From NCBI RefSeq assembly GCF_014236855.1, contig NZ_CP051261.1, positions 4,588,001 to 4,652,000 on the forward strand: 64,000 nt of DNA, read 5' to 3'. This stretch comes from Xanthomonas sp. SI. GTDB taxonomy: Bacteria; Pseudomonadota; Gammaproteobacteria; Xanthomonadales; Xanthomonadaceae. Shown one piece after another: positions 44,688 through 54,521 of the stretch (position 1 is the stretch's first letter; every line of letters begins with the position of its first letter). The notes under the pieces were generated by a model. The model worked only from the letters and a program-made list of their open reading frames with translations, did no database searches and had not been told where the DNA came from. The position numbers and the translations under genes were made by a program.

Positions 44688-45584
44688 TCAGCTGACCCAG
44701 CCGGCGATCACCAGCAACGCCAGCACCACCAGCCATAGCAGCAGCACCCGCCAGATCTGGCTCATCGCATCGCGCAATTCCGGCAGGCGCCGTAGCACCG
44801 GCACCGCCATGCCGGCATCGCTGTAGTCGTGCGCCTCGTCGTCGAGTTCGCCGCGCACGCTGGCGCAGGCCACCGGGCCGAGGAAGCCGCTGTCCAGCTG
44901 CCAGCGATTGCCGCCGGCCGCGCGCCAGGCGCCGAACACGGTCTCGAAGTTGCCGACCAGCGCCAGCGAGAAGGTCATCAGCTGCGCCACCGGCCATTCC
45001 ATCGCGGCCAGCACGGTGCGCGCGCCGAGCGCGGTGGCCAACGGCAGCCGCGGCGCGTACGGGCCGACCGCGGCCAGCGCCAGCAGGCGATAACCGAGCG
45101 CGCCGAACGGCCCCAGCAGCAGGAACCAGAACAGCACTGCGAACCAGCGCCGCAACGCGCTGACCGCCACCGCCTCCACCAAGCCCGCCGGATCCTCGCG
45201 CGGCGGCCCGCCATCGGCATGCAGGTGCGCGACCGCCACCCGCCGCGCGGCCACGTCGTCGGCCTCGATCACCGCTTCCACATCGGTATCCAGATCGCGC
45301 GGACCCCAACTGAAGGCCAGCACCAGCACCCCGAACAGCAGCGCCAGCAGGCCCAGGTGCGGCGCGGCCAGCAGCCACTGCAGCAGCCCGACCAACAGCA
45401 AGGCCGGCAGCAGCGCCAGCGCGATGCCGTAGCGGCCGCGCCAGCCGCTGCCTTCGCCGGCGTGCGCATCCAGCCACGACAGCCAGTCGCCATAGGCATC
45501 GAAACGGCGCAGCGAGGCCACCATGCCGGGCGCGACATGGCCCAGCACCAGGGCGACGATCACAGCGACGAGAGTAGTGAACAT
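44688..45584 (-). CDS. ampE: AmpE-like regulatory membrane protein
   Basis: A 298-residue polytopic membrane protein starting MFTTLVAVIVALVLGHVAPG. It has four or five helices and the conserved cytoplasmic segment LAFSWGPRDLDTDVEAVIEA. The layout matches AmpE/CobD-like sensors connected with beta-lactamase induction and peptidoglycan recycling. No ampD or ampC is seen nearby, so a role in beta-lactam response is only suggested by family. It is downstream of nudC on the same strand, 59 bases away. Confidence 0.75.
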   Translation of the reverse strand: MFTTLVAVIVALVLGHVAPGMVASLRRFDAYGDWLSWLDAHAGEGSGWRGRYGIALALLPALLLVGLLQWLLAAPHLGLLALLFGVLVLAFSWGPRDLDTDVEAVIEADDVAARRVAVAHLHADGGPPREDPAGLVEAVAVSALRRWFAVLFWFLLLGPFGALGYRLLALAAVGPYAPRLPLATALGARTVLAAMEWPVAQLMTFSLALVGNFETVFGAWRAAGGNRWQLDSGFLGPVACASVRGELDDEAHDYSDAGMAVPVLRRLPELRDAMSQIWRVLLLWLVVLALLVIAGWVS

Positions 45585-45643
45585 GCAGGTCCTCCGGGAC
45601 CGTTCTGAAGCGTGTGCGGCGGACGCCGGCGCGGCTTGCCGGT

Positions 45644-46576
45644 CTACGCCTGCGCGCCGCCGCGGCGATACCAGTCCACCACCAGCGCGCGCGCGATGGA
45701 GATGCCCGGCGGCAGGCGCAGGCCATGGCCGTCGTCGGCGCTGTCGCCCTGTTCCGCGGCGCGCTGCAGGGCGGCCCCGATCTCGTCACGCTCGAACCAG
45801 CGCGCGTCTTCCAGCTCGCCATCCACCTGCGGCGCGTCGGGCTCGGCCAGCGCGCTGAAGCCGAGCATCAGCGCACCCGGGAACGGCCATGGCTGCGCAC
45901 CGTAATAGCGGCAGCTGCCGGGCCGCACCCGCACCTGGGTCTCCTCGGCCACTTCGCGCGCCACGGTCTGCTCCAGCGACTCGCCCGGCTCGACGAAGCC
46001 GGCGATCACCGAATAGCGCCGCGCCGGCCAGCTCGCCTGGCGCCCCAGCAGCAGCCGCGCGCCGTCGCTGACCGCCACGATCACCGCCGGATCCACGCGC
46101 GGATAGTGTTCGCTGGCGCATTGCGCGCACACGCCGAGGAAGCCGCCGCGGCGGAAGCCGATGGCGCCGCTGCAGACGCCGCAGAAGCGGGTGCGCGATT
46201 GCCAATGCAGCATGCCGCGGGCATAGGCGAACAGGCCGGACGCGAATGCGGGCCACTCGGCCGCGGCGCGGCGCAGGTCCATGCGCCGCGGCGGATCGAG
46301 GTCTGCGTCGAGCATGCCCGCTGCTACGGCGAACCAGGCCTGGCCATCGCGCAGGCCGAGAAAGATCGCCTGCTCGACCCTATCGCCCAGCGCGGCGCCG
46401 GTCAGCGCCAATGGCTGGCCGTGCGCATCGGCGTAGGCGTTGCCGTCGGCATCGAGCAGCAGCAGGTGCGCGGCGGGCCAGGCGCGGCGCAAGGCCTCGG
46501 GATCGTTGCGCAGCGCATCGGCGCGGTCGATGACCGCGTCGGCGAACGCGAAGGAAACAGGCGTCAGTTCGGGCAT
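45644..46576 (-). CDS. nudC: NAD+ diphosphatase / RNA deNADding enzyme NudC
   Basis: A 310-residue Nudix hydrolase that cleaves NAD(H) and removes NAD caps from RNA. It has a zinc ribbon (FCGVCSG ... CAQCASEHYPR), the Nudix box GFVEPGESLEQTVAREVAEE followed by TQV, and the NADH-specific motif AQPWPFPGALM. That last motif differs from the common SQPWPFPxS at its first and last positions. The start is the MPELTPVSF methionine; twelve extra codons are possible upstream. Confidence 0.95.
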   Translation of the reverse strand: MPELTPVSFAFADAVIDRADALRNDPEALRRAWPAAHLLLLDADGNAYADAHGQPLALTGAALGDRVEQAIFLGLRDGQAWFAVAAGMLDADLDPPRRMDLRRAAAEWPAFASGLFAYARGMLHWQSRTRFCGVCSGAIGFRRGGFLGVCAQCASEHYPRVDPAVIVAVSDGARLLLGRQASWPARRYSVIAGFVEPGESLEQTVAREVAEETQVRVRPGSCRYYGAQPWPFPGALMLGFSALAEPDAPQVDGELEDARWFERDEIGAALQRAAEQGDSADDGHGLRLPPGISIARALVVDWYRRGGAQA

Positions 46577-46624
46577 GCGGCGCAGGGTGCAGGCAAACCG
46601 CGCATCCCGCAAGCCGCAGCGTGT

Positions 46625-47011
46625 CTACACGCTGAAGCTGCTGCCGCAGCCGCAGGTGGTCTTGGCGTTGGGGTTGCGGATCACGAACTGCGCGCCGTGC
46701 AGGCCTTCGCTGTAATCCACTTCCGCGCCCATCAGGTACTGCAGGCTCAGCGGGTCGACCAGCAGGGTGACTTCGTCGGTACGTACCGACAGGTCGTCCT
46801 CGGCGCGGTTCTCGTCGAACTCGAAGCCGTACTGGAACCCGGAACAGCCGCCGCCCTGGATGTACACGCGCAACGCCAGCGCATCGTTGCCTTCCTCGCG
46901 GATCAGCTCGCGCACCTTGGCCGCGGCGGCCTGGGTGAAGTTCAGCGGCCGCTCCAGCGACTGGTAGTCGGGGGCGGGCGCGGCGCTGGGCAGGGAGACG
47001 AGAGTGCTCAT
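46625..47011 (-). CDS. erpA: Iron-sulfur cluster insertion protein ErpA
   Basis: A 128-residue A-type Fe-S carrier. Three conserved cysteines are visible: one in [18 protein letters not shown] and two in [14 protein letters not shown]. ErpA delivers clusters to essential apoproteins, including isoprenoid-synthesis enzymes. The start at MSTLVSLP gives the usual length with a short N-terminal extension. Downstream of the bactofilin gene by 31 bases on the same strand. Confidence 0.96.
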   Translation of the reverse strand: MSTLVSLPSAAPAPDYQSLERPLNFTQAAAAKVRELIREEGNDALALRVYIQGGGCSGFQYGFEFDENRAEDDLSVRTDEVTLLVDPLSLQYLMGAEVDYSEGLHGAQFVIRNPNAKTTCGCGSSFSV

Positions 47012-47042
47012 GGCTGCAGGATGGGGGCGGCCGGGGGCCGAA

Positions 47043-47498
47043 TCAAGCATCCGCCGCGGTCAGCGCGCGCTGCGCCGGCGCGGCCTGCGGTTCCTCGTGC
47101 GACGGCTCCGGCGGCGCCAGCGCGGCCATGCTGCCGACATGGATCAGCCGCCCGGTCAGCTGCGCGCCGGCGTTCATCTCCACCACCTGGTAGTGCACGT
47201 TGCCCTGCACCCGCGCCTTCGGCGCCAGTTCCACGCGCTCGGCGGCATGCACGTCGCCGGTCAGCTGGCCGTTGATGATCACGATCGGCGCGCGCACCTC
47301 GCCCTCGATGCTGCCGTGCTCGGACAGGGTCAGCGTCGCCGGCGCGCCGTCCTCGGCCAGCACCTTGCCGAGGATGCGCCCTTCCACGTACAGGCCGCCG
47401 CTGAACACCAGGTCGCCCCGGATCACCACCTGCGCGCCGATCAGGGTATCCACCACGGTCTGGCCGCTGCTGCGGCCGTTCTTGTTGCTTCCGAACAT
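47043..47498 (-). CDS. Bactofilin (polymer-forming cytoskeletal protein)
   Basis: A 151-residue DUF583/bactofilin protein. The central beta-helix repeats are visible: [60 protein letters not shown]. Disordered tails lie at both ends. Bactofilins self-assemble into membrane-associated filaments that position cell-wall enzymes. It is seven bases downstream of a membrane coiled-coil protein gene, an arrangement conserved in xanthomonads and pseudomonads, so the two may form a complex. Confidence 0.95.
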   Translation of the reverse strand: MFGSNKNGRSSGQTVVDTLIGAQVVIRGDLVFSGGLYVEGRILGKVLAEDGAPATLTLSEHGSIEGEVRAPIVIINGQLTGDVHAAERVELAPKARVQGNVHYQVVEMNAGAQLTGRLIHVGSMAALAPPEPSHEEPQAAPAQRALTAADA

Positions 47499-47505
47499 AA
47501 GCTGC

Positions 47506-48240
47506 CTACTCCCCTTTGCCGTTGCCGGCCAGTGTCCAATCGAAACTCTGGGTGACCGGCGCCCCTCCGCCGGACAGCGATACTCGCACCCGTTGCGGGG
47601 TGAAATCCTTGGGCAGGATCACGCTGCCGTCCAACTGCTGGAAATAGCGGAACGAATAGTCCTGCCCGGGCACGCCGCTCTTCTGGTGCAGTTCGTCCCA
47701 GCCCACGCTGGTCAGCTTGCCGCCGCGCACGCCTTCCACCGCCAGGCGCATCTGCCCCTGGCTGATCGCGCCGCGGTTGAGGTTCTGGGTCAGCACCACG
47801 TTGTAGTGCCAGGTGCCGCCGGCCTCGGCCGAGAACTCGGCCGAATGCACGGTCAGGCCCTTGCGCTGGCTGGTGGCGCCGACCAGGCGCTCGTAGAAGG
47901 CCACGTCGGCCCGCAGTCCGGCGATCTCCTCGTCGCGCTCGGCCAGCGAACTCTGCACCTCGTTGTTGGCGGCGCGGCTGATCTGGTCGGAGCGGGCCAG
48001 GGTGGCCTGGCGCTGGTTGAGCGTGTCGATCTGCCGCTGCTGCGCCTGCAGCTTGGCCTCGGCCTGGCGCAGTTGCGTCCTCACCTCGCCCAGTTCCGGC
48101 GCGGCCTGGCGGCTGGCCAGCAGCCAGGTTCCCGCCAGCGACAGCAGCCAGACGATGGCGATCAGCAGCCACAGGCCGCGTCCGCGCACGGGCGCGGCGC
48201 CGTTGGGCACGATCTGGAAACGGGGGACGGGTCGGTTCAT
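47506..48240 (-). CDS. Membrane coiled-coil protein (DUF6776-like)
   Basis: A 244-residue single-pass protein with a transmembrane helix (LWLLIAIVWLLSLAGTWLLA). A coiled-coil stretch follows (VRTQLRQAEAKLQAQQRQID, then TLNQRQATLARSDQISRA and SLAERDEEIAGLRADVAFYE), then a C-terminal beta domain (WHYNVVLTQNLNRGAISQGQ). This design matches DUF6776 proteins encoded beside bactofilins. Function unknown; a periplasmic scaffold linked to the bactofilin filament is a reasonable inference. Confidence 0.82.
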   Translation of the reverse strand: MNRPVPRFQIVPNGAAPVRGRGLWLLIAIVWLLSLAGTWLLASRQAAPELGEVRTQLRQAEAKLQAQQRQIDTLNQRQATLARSDQISRAANNEVQSSLAERDEEIAGLRADVAFYERLVGATSQRKGLTVHSAEFSAEAGGTWHYNVVLTQNLNRGAISQGQMRLAVEGVRGGKLTSVGWDELHQKSGVPGQDYSFRYFQQLDGSVILPKDFTPQRVRVSLSGGGAPVTQSFDWTLAGNGKGE

Positions 48241-48433
48241 CGTCAAAGCCGCGCCACCGAGGCGGCAGCGGCGTCGATCCTCGCGGGGGGTCGGCCGGCC
48301 GGCTAGTGTAAGCCACGCGCCGTAGCTTGCCGTTGCCGGCAGCGGCGGCGCGGGCGGCCGCCCGTGCGCTGGCCTTCGCCGCACGCTTGGCCGATAGTGG
48401 CCGCCACCCGCGCATCTGCAGGAGCGCCTCGCC

Positions 48434-49066
48434 ATGACCGACGCCCACCTCTTCGTAATCGGCATCCTGCTGGCCTGGCTGGCCGGCATCCGCGTCTACC
48501 TGACCGTGTTCGGGATCGGCGTGGCCGGCCTGCTCGGCTGGCTGGACTTGCCGCCGGCACTGCAGGCCACCGAGTCGTGGTGGGTGCTGGGCACCTCCGG
48601 CGCGCTGGCGCTGGCCGAGTTCTTCGCCGACAAGATTCCCGGCGTGGATTCGGTCTGGGACCTGCTGCAGACCCTGACCCGGATCCCGGCCGGCGCGTTT
48701 CTGGCCGCGGCCACGCTGTCCCAGGACGGCCAGCTGGGCGCCGGCGCGCTGGCCACCGGTGCCGGCGTCGCGCTCACCAGCCATGTGCTGAAGGCCGGCT
48801 CGCGCGCCTTGCTGAACACCTCGCCGGAACCGGCCAGCAACTGGATCGCCTCGCTGACCGAGGATTCGGTGGTCCTGGCCACGCTCGCGCTGGCCCTGGT
48901 GCATCCGTGGCTGGCGCTGGCCGTATTGCTTGGGGCGAGCGTGCTGGGTGCGCTGCTGGTGTGGTGGGTGTGGCGCACGCTGTGGCGCGGCGTCCGCCGC
49001 CTGCTGGCGGTGCCCGCGGACGCCGCCGTTGCCGGTCCGGGCCACAAGGGCTCCCTGTCTTCGTGA
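48434..49066 (+). CDS. DUF4126 membrane protein
   Basis: A 210-residue polytopic membrane protein with the DUF4126 pattern: FVIGILLAWLAGIRVYLTVF, ALAEFFADKIPGVDSVWDLL, QTLTRIPAGAFLAAATLSQD, and SHVLKAGSRALLNTSPEPAS. Function unknown. It is divergent from the coiled-coil/bactofilin genes and precedes the c-di-GMP-type signalling gene by 41 bases. Confidence 0.88.
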   Translation: MTDAHLFVIGILLAWLAGIRVYLTVFGIGVAGLLGWLDLPPALQATESWWVLGTSGALALAEFFADKIPGVDSVWDLLQTLTRIPAGAFLAAATLSQDGQLGAGALATGAGVALTSHVLKAGSRALLNTSPEPASNWIASLTEDSVVLATLALALVHPWLALAVLLGASVLGALLVWWVWRTLWRGVRRLLAVPADAAVAGPGHKGSLSS

Positions 49067-49107
49067 ACTTCATCGCATAATTGCGCGCGCACCAGGATAA
49101 AGACGCG

Positions 49108-51009
49108 ATGGCCGCAAGAGACACCGCACCACTTTCCAGCCGCGACGAACCGCGTTCGCGCAACGTCCGTGCCGAGACCCCGCCACCGCACTACTGGCGG
49201 CGCTGGGCCGCCGACGCCGTGCCCGACCCGGAAGCGCCGGCGTCCGACCTGGCCCTGGCGCCGAGTGCGGAAGACGGCACAGCGGCCGCTGCCGCCGGCC
49301 ACGACACCGCTCCCCCCGCAGCGCCGAGCGCGTCCAGCGACGCGGCTGCGCCGCCGCAGCCGCTGGACGCGCCGTACCGCATCCTGATCGTCGAGGACGA
49401 CCGCTCGCAGGCCCTGTTCGCGCAGAGCGTGCTGCACGGCGCCGGCATGCAGGCGCAGGTGGAGATGCAGGCCGAAGGCGTGCAGCAGGCGATCGCCGAA
49501 TACCGCCCCGACCTGATCCTGATGGACCTGCACATGCCGGGCCTGGACGGCATGCGCCTGACCGCGCTGATCCGCCAGCAACCGCAGCACCAGTTGCTGC
49601 CGATCGTGTTCCTGACCGGCGACCCGGATCCGGAGCTGCAATACGAAGTGCTGGACAGCGGCGCCGACGATTTCCTGACCAAGCCGATCCGCCCGCGGCA
49701 CCTGATCGCCGCGGTCTCCAACCGCATCCGCCGCGCGCGCCAGCAGGCGCAGCAGAGCGCCAGCGACGGCGTGCCGCTGAACAATCCCGAGACCGGCCTG
49801 CCGACCCGCACCCACGTGCTGCAGTTGCTCGGCGAGTCGCTGCGCACGCGCGCCGGCGGCGGCCTGTTCTTCATCGAGATCGCCAGCGCGCTGGGCCTGC
49901 GCGAACGCTACGGCTACGCCGCGTTCGAACGCCTGATGACCCAAGCCGGACGCCGCCTGGCCAGCGTCACCGCGCCGCAGCCGCTGGCCCGGCTCAACGA
50001 CAACAGCTTCCTGCTGCTGGCCCAGGACAGCGACCTGGACGCGCTGCGGCAGCGCGCCCAGGCCTTGCGCGAAGCCCTGGCCAGCCATGCGTTCCCGCTG
50101 CGCGACGACGAAGCCGTGCACCTGCGCTGCGCGATCGGCTATGCCGACCTGGCGCAGGGCTTCGAAGACGCCGGCAGCGCGCTGGAAGCGGTCGAGCGCA
50201 CCGCGCTGCAGGCGCGCCTGCACCCGCAGGGCGTGGCCGCGTACGCGCCGCCGCGCGATGAAGAGGACCTGGGCCGCATCGCCATGTTCGAAGGCCAGCT
50301 GGAGCCGGCCTACCAGCCGATCGTCGCCGTCGCCGGCGGCGATACCGCGCAGTACCAGGTGCTGCTGCGCCTGCGCCAGCGCGACGGCACGCTGCTGTCG
50401 GCCGGGCAGGTGCTGCCCGCAGCCGAGGCCGGCGGGCGCATCGCCGACCTCGACCAGCAGGTGCTGGACCACGCGCTCGGCCTGCTGCACCTGTACCAGC
50501 ACGCCACGCCACCGCTGCGCCTGTTCGTGTCGCAGTCCTCGCGCACGCTGGCGCGCGGCGCCTTCGCCGACTGGCTGGTCGAGGCGATCGGCCGCCGCGG
50601 CGTCACCGGCACCTCGCTGGTGATCGACCTGCGCCTGGACGATGCGCTGATCCACACGGTGACGCTGCAGCAGTTCTGCGCCCGGCTGATGCCGCTGGGC
50701 GTGCAGTTCTGCCTCAGCCAGTTCGAACCCGGCGCCGAGGCCGAGGCGCTGCTCAACCAGTTGCCGCTGGGCTACCTGCGCCTGTCCGCGCGCTTCGCCA
50801 ACGCGCACGCCGATGCCGCACTGCGCGACCAGCTGCGCGCCGCGATCGACCTGGCGCACCGCGCCGGGCTGCTGATCATCGGCCAGCAGATCGAGGAAGC
50901 GCAGGCCGCCGCGGCGATGTGGATGGGCGGGGTCGATTTCATCCAGGGCAACCTGGTGCAGTCGGTCGGCGACGAACTGAACTTCGATTTCCAGAACGCG
51001 GTGCTGTAG
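49108..51009 (+). CDS. Response regulator with degenerate GGDEF and EAL domains
   Basis: A 633-residue signalling protein. A disordered N-terminus (1-90) is followed by a receiver domain ([20 protein letters not shown]; phospho-acceptor Asp140 in [13 protein letters not shown]; Lys in FLTKPIRPR). The GGDEF-like domain has [10 protein letters not shown] in place of the GGDEF loop. The EAL-like domain begins at [10 protein letters not shown] and has QVLLRLR (Gln417 for the catalytic Glu) and other changed metal sites. Both enzymatic activities are therefore probably lost, so it may act as a c-di-GMP receptor in the manner of FimX. The next gene starts two bases after its stop. Confidence 0.92.
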   Translation: MAARDTAPLSSRDEPRSRNVRAETPPPHYWRRWAADAVPDPEAPASDLALAPSAEDGTAAAAAGHDTAPPAAPSASSDAAAPPQPLDAPYRILIVEDDRSQALFAQSVLHGAGMQAQVEMQAEGVQQAIAEYRPDLILMDLHMPGLDGMRLTALIRQQPQHQLLPIVFLTGDPDPELQYEVLDSGADDFLTKPIRPRHLIAAVSNRIRRARQQAQQSASDGVPLNNPETGLPTRTHVLQLLGESLRTRAGGGLFFIEIASALGLRERYGYAAFERLMTQAGRRLASVTAPQPLARLNDNSFLLLAQDSDLDALRQRAQALREALASHAFPLRDDEAVHLRCAIGYADLAQGFEDAGSALEAVERTALQARLHPQGVAAYAPPRDEEDLGRIAMFEGQLEPAYQPIVAVAGGDTAQYQVLLRLRQRDGTLLSAGQVLPAAEAGGRIADLDQQVLDHALGLLHLYQHATPPLRLFVSQSSRTLARGAFADWLVEAIGRRGVTGTSLVIDLRLDDALIHTVTLQQFCARLMPLGVQFCLSQFEPGAEAEALLNQLPLGYLRLSARFANAHADAALRDQLRAAIDLAHRAGLLIIGQQIEEAQAAAAMWMGGVDFIQGNLVQSVGDELNFDFQNAVL

Positions 51010-51011
51010 CG

Positions 51012-53483
51012 ATGCCCGCACGCCGGCGCCGGCCCCTGCCGTGGCTGGCCGCGTCGAGCGCGGCAAGCGCGGTCGCCGGCGCGCTGCTGGGGGTGCCGGT
51101 ACTGGCCCCGCCGCCGCCCTGGCATCTGCTGGCCCCGCTGTGCATCGGCATCGCCGCGCTGCTGGCGGTGGTGGCCGGCTGGCGCGCGCGGCAGCAGGCC
51201 GGCGCGCTGGACGCGGCGCTGGCACGCGCCGCACTGGCCGAATCCGAACGCGACGCCCTGCAGCGCGACGTGCACCTGCGCGAACGGCTGGAACGGGAGC
51301 TGGTGCAGGCCAAGCAGGCCGCCGAGGCCGCGGCGATGGCCAAGGGCGAATTCCTGGCCACCATGAGCCACGAGATCCGCACTCCGCTCAACGGCATCAT
51401 TCCGATGCTGGAACTGATCGCGCGCGGCCAGCTCGGCACCGAGCAACGCGAGATGCTGCGCGCCGCCAACGACTCCTCGCTGCAGCTGCTGCGCATCGTC
51501 GACGACATCCTCGACTACTCCAAGCTGGAAGCGAACCGGCTGGAGCTGGAGATCACCAGCTTCAACCTGCGCGACCTGCTCGAAGGCGTGCTGCAGCTAA
51601 TGCAGCGCTCGGCCGAGGCCAAGGGCCTGCGCGTGAGCCTGCAACTGGATCCGGCGGTGCGCCTGCCGGTGCGCGGCGACCCGGTGCGGCTGCGCCAGGT
51701 GCTGAGCAACCTGATCGGCAACGCGATCAAGTTCACCGCGCGCGGCAGCGTGGAGGTGCGCGTGCGCCGCCTCGGCGAGACCCCGGCGCAGCACCTGCTG
51801 CGCCTGGAAGTGCGCGACACCGGCATCGGCATCAGCGCCGAGCAGCAGGAACGGCTGTTCCGCTCCTTCACCCAGGCCGATGCCTCCACCACCCGCCTGT
51901 ACGGCGGCACCGGCCTGGGGCTGGCGATCTGCAAGCGCATCGTCGACTTGATGGGCGGGCGCATCGGCGTGGAATCGGGCAGCGACCAGGGCGCCACGTT
52001 CTGGTTCGAGATCCCGCTGCTGAAGGTGATCGGCGACCTGCCGCAACTCCAGGGCGGCCTGCCGCGGCTGCACGCGCTGCTGGTCGGCGCCGACCTGCGC
52101 CTGTACCAGCGCCTGAAAGCGCTGCTGCCGAACTGGGGCGTGCAGCTGAGCAAGGTCGACTCGACCCAGGAAGCGCTGGAGCGGCTGCGCGCCGCCGGCC
52201 CCGCACTCCCGCCCTACGACCTGGTGATCGGCGACCTCGACGGCCTGCGCCAGAGCGCACGCGCGCTGCAGCGTGCCGTCGGGCGCCTGCCGGCGCCGCA
52301 TGGCGTGCGCCTGATCTGGCTGTACGGGGAAGTGGAGATTCCCGACGAGATCCGCGCGCACGGCGCGCTGCTGTCGCGGCAGGCGGCGGACCTGGACCTG
52401 CGCGGGATGCTCGCGCTGGCGCCAGCGGCGGCTCCCGCTGCCAGCGTCGAGCCGACCTCGCCCGATGACGCGCTCTACCCCGCACACGCCGCCGAACCAA
52501 CGCCAACCTCGGCCAGCGCCGCCGAACCGGAGCTGGACACCGCTGCCGGCCCGGCCTCGCCGCCCGCCGATTACCGCCTGCTGCTGGTCGAGGACAACCC
52601 GGTCAACCTGCTGGTCGCGCAGAAGCTGCTCGACGTGCTCGGCTACCGCAGCGACAGCGCCACGGACGGCGCCGCCGCACTGGCGAGATTGGACGCGCAG
52701 CCCTACGACCTGGTGCTGATGGACTGCCAGATGCCGGTCCTGGACGGCTATGCCGCGACCCGCCAATGGCGCCAGTCCGAAGCGGCGGCGGGACGGCCGC
52801 GACTGCCGATCGTGGCAATGACCGCCAACGCGATGGCCGGCGACCGCCAGCGCTGCCTGGAGGCCGGCATGGACGACTACCTGTCCAAGCCGGTCAACCG
52901 CGAACTGCTGGCGGAATGCCTGCAACGCTGGCTGCCGCACCGTGCCGCCAATGGTATGCCGGTGAATGCCGCGCTGGCGGATGTCGCGTTGTCGGCGGAC
53001 GCGGAAGAAGCGGCTGCAGAAAACGCGGCAGCGCCGACAGCAACCGCCGCTGTCGCCGCCACGCCCGCTGCCAGCGTCGCCGACACGGCACCGATGTTGC
53101 CGCCGACCCCGTTGCCGGTGCTGGATATCGCGGTGCTAGACGAATTGCGCGAACTCGCCGGCAGCGCGACCACCGCGCAGATCGTGGAACTGTTCCTGGA
53201 CGATGCGCCGCAGCTGATCCAGCGCCTGGAGCAGGCCGCCTCGATCCCGCAACTGGACCCGTTGCGCGACGCAGCGCATACGCTGAAGTCCTCGGCCGCC
53301 AACGTCGGCGCACTGGCGCTGTCGGCCGCCGCCGCGCGCATCGAGGCCGGCGTGCGCGCCCATCAGTTGGAGCGCCCCGCGGTCGCGGTGGCGCTGGTCA
53401 TCGCCGAATTCGCGCGCGCGCGGCTGGCCTTGAAGGGCTACCGCAACACCTTGCGCGACGCCGCGGAAAGCACCGCGCCGTAG
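51012..53483 (+). CDS. Hybrid sensor histidine kinase with receiver and HPt domains
   Basis: An 823-residue kinase. Two N-terminal membrane helices ([40 protein letters not shown]) are followed by a coiled-coil, a HisKA domain with His120 in [11 protein letters not shown], and an ATPase domain with [17 protein letters not shown] and [10 protein letters not shown]. Next come a degenerate receiver-like segment (about residues 350-480), a full receiver with Asp571 in [13 protein letters not shown], and a C-terminal HPt domain with His756 in [14 protein letters not shown]. No periplasmic sensor is evident. It is directly coupled to the REC-GGDEF-EAL gene, its likely phosphorelay partner. Confidence 0.94.
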   Translation: MPARRRRPLPWLAASSAASAVAGALLGVPVLAPPPPWHLLAPLCIGIAALLAVVAGWRARQQAGALDAALARAALAESERDALQRDVHLRERLERELVQAKQAAEAAAMAKGEFLATMSHEIRTPLNGIIPMLELIARGQLGTEQREMLRAANDSSLQLLRIVDDILDYSKLEANRLELEITSFNLRDLLEGVLQLMQRSAEAKGLRVSLQLDPAVRLPVRGDPVRLRQVLSNLIGNAIKFTARGSVEVRVRRLGETPAQHLLRLEVRDTGIGISAEQQERLFRSFTQADASTTRLYGGTGLGLAICKRIVDLMGGRIGVESGSDQGATFWFEIPLLKVIGDLPQLQGGLPRLHALLVGADLRLYQRLKALLPNWGVQLSKVDSTQEALERLRAAGPALPPYDLVIGDLDGLRQSARALQRAVGRLPAPHGVRLIWLYGEVEIPDEIRAHGALLSRQAADLDLRGMLALAPAAAPAASVEPTSPDDALYPAHAAEPTPTSASAAEPELDTAAGPASPPADYRLLLVEDNPVNLLVAQKLLDVLGYRSDSATDGAAALARLDAQPYDLVLMDCQMPVLDGYAATRQWRQSEAAAGRPRLPIVAMTANAMAGDRQRCLEAGMDDYLSKPVNRELLAECLQRWLPHRAANGMPVNAALADVALSADAEEAAAENAAAPTATAAVAATPAASVADTAPMLPPTPLPVLDIAVLDELRELAGSATTAQIVELFLDDAPQLIQRLEQAASIPQLDPLRDAAHTLKSSAANVGALALSAAAARIEAGVRAHQLERPAVAVALVIAEFARARLALKGYRNTLRDAAESTAP

Positions 53484-53493
53484 ACGCCGCACC

Positions 53494-53577
53494 CCCTGTA
53501 GGAGCGGCTTCAGCCGCGACAGATCCTGTGGGCACCTCCGGATAGAGCCTGTCGCGGCTGAAGCCGCTCCTACAGGG
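53494..53577. repeat. REP-like palindrome (copy 4)
   Basis: The arms CCCTGTAGGAGCGGCTTCAG extended by CCGCGACAG, and their perfect inverse, are separated by a 26-base spacer unlike those of copies 1-3. It lies between the convergent kinase and bfr genes, as expected for a transcript-end hairpin. Confidence 0.9.
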
Positions 53578-53648
53578 ATGCCAGCATCCGTGGCTACCTG
53601 ACGCTGGCCCGAGTGCGGACCAAACACGACCAGGCGGCGACGCCCGGC

Positions 53649-54119
53649 TCAGTCCTCGAGCTTGGTCAGCAGATAGTTCGGCTCGCCGATGCGGCCGATC
53701 AGATCGAGCTGCGTTTCCAGCCAGTCGATGTGCTCTTCCTCCGACTCCAGGATGTCGGCCAGCAGCTGGCGGCTGACGTAGTCCTGGATCGACTCGGCGT
53801 AGGCGATGCCGTCGCGCAAGGTGGTGGTACCGTCCTGCTCCAGCGCCAGATCGCACTCGAGGATTTCCCTCGGGTTCTCGCCGATGCGCAGCTTGCCCAG
53901 CGCCTGAAAGTTGGGCAGCCCCTCGAGGAACAGGATGCGGTCCGCCAACTTGTCGGCGTGCTTCATCTCGTCGATCGATTCCTTGTACTCGTGTTCGGCC
54001 AGCTCCTTCAGCCCCCAGTTCTTCAGCATCTTGGCGTGCAGGAAGTACTGGTTGATCGCGGTCAACTCGTTGTAGAGGACCTTGTTGAGGAACTCGATGA
54101 CCTTGCTGTCGCCCTTCAT
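53649..54119 (-). CDS. bfr: Bacterioferritin
   Basis: The 156-residue subunit of the 24-mer iron-storage shell. Ferroxidase and haem residues are in [20 protein letters not shown] (Glu18), [20 protein letters not shown] (Met52, Glu51, His54) and [20 protein letters not shown] (Glu127, His130). Length matches the family. The gene follows bfd on the same strand after 113 bases, so iron release through Bfd is probably co-regulated. Confidence 0.98.
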   Translation of the reverse strand: MKGDSKVIEFLNKVLYNELTAINQYFLHAKMLKNWGLKELAEHEYKESIDEMKHADKLADRILFLEGLPNFQALGKLRIGENPREILECDLALEQDGTTTLRDGIAYAESIQDYVSRQLLADILESEEEHIDWLETQLDLIGRIGEPNYLLTKLED

Positions 54120-54232
54120 CGCAGTGCTCGCTAATGCGTGGAAAGCGCAGACTTTAGCGAATCGGCCGCGGCCGTGAAGGAACGCGAATCGTGATCATCC
54201 CGCTGCGCATCGGCGCGGCGGGGACGCCGCTT

Positions 54233-54442
54233 TCAGGCGGCGCGGGCCATGCCGCCCAGCAGGGGCAACGGCAGCTCGCGCAGCAGCGCGCGTTCCAGCA
54301 GGTCGCCGGCCATGTCCAGGCAGGAACCGCAGGTGGCACCGCAACCGGTGCGCATGGTCAGCTCGGACACGCTGCGGCAGCCGGCGTCGGCGGCTTCGCG
54401 GATCTGGCGATCGGTAACCCCATTGCAGATGCAGACGTACAC
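54233..54442 (-). CDS. bfd: Bacterioferritin-associated ferredoxin
   Basis: A 69-residue [2Fe-2S] protein that reduces and mobilises iron from bacterioferritin. The four ligand cysteines are visible: MYVCICNGVTDRQI and CGATCGSCLDMAG give C-x-C and C-x2-C spacings of the BFD fold. The start at MYVCICN gives the usual length; a longer frame upstream crosses the promoter. A Fur-type box lies 55 bases upstream. Confidence 0.96.
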   Translation of the reverse strand: MYVCICNGVTDRQIREAADAGCRSVSELTMRTGCGATCGSCLDMAGDLLERALLRELPLPLLGGMARAA

Positions 54443-54496
54443 GATGGCGTTGGCGGCGGACGGCGCGGACTGCGCCTGCCGCCATTCAACCCAAAG

Positions 54497-54512
54497 TGAG
54501 AATGGTTGTCAA
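54497..54512 (-). promoter_or_regulatory. Fur-like box overlapping the bfd -35 region
   Basis: TGAGAATGGTTGTCA (54497-54511) is a near-palindrome of the Fur type. On the minus strand it contains a consensus -35 hexamer TTGACA (54507-54512 on the plus strand), followed after 17 bases by TTGAAT as a possible -10. Iron-loaded Fur would block bfd transcription, in agreement with the known Fur control of bfd in other bacteria. Confidence 0.7.
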
Positions 54513-54521
54513 TTCCGACCG

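Noticed and set aside
49108..51009. Identification as FimX
   Set aside because: The degenerate GGDEF-EAL pattern fits, but the PAS domain of FimX is not seen between the receiver and the GGDEF domain, so the symbol was not assigned.
51012..53483. Identification as RpfC
   Set aside because: The domain order has some similarity (kinase, receiver, HPt), but the five-helix RpfC input region and the neighbouring rpfF/rpfG genes are missing.
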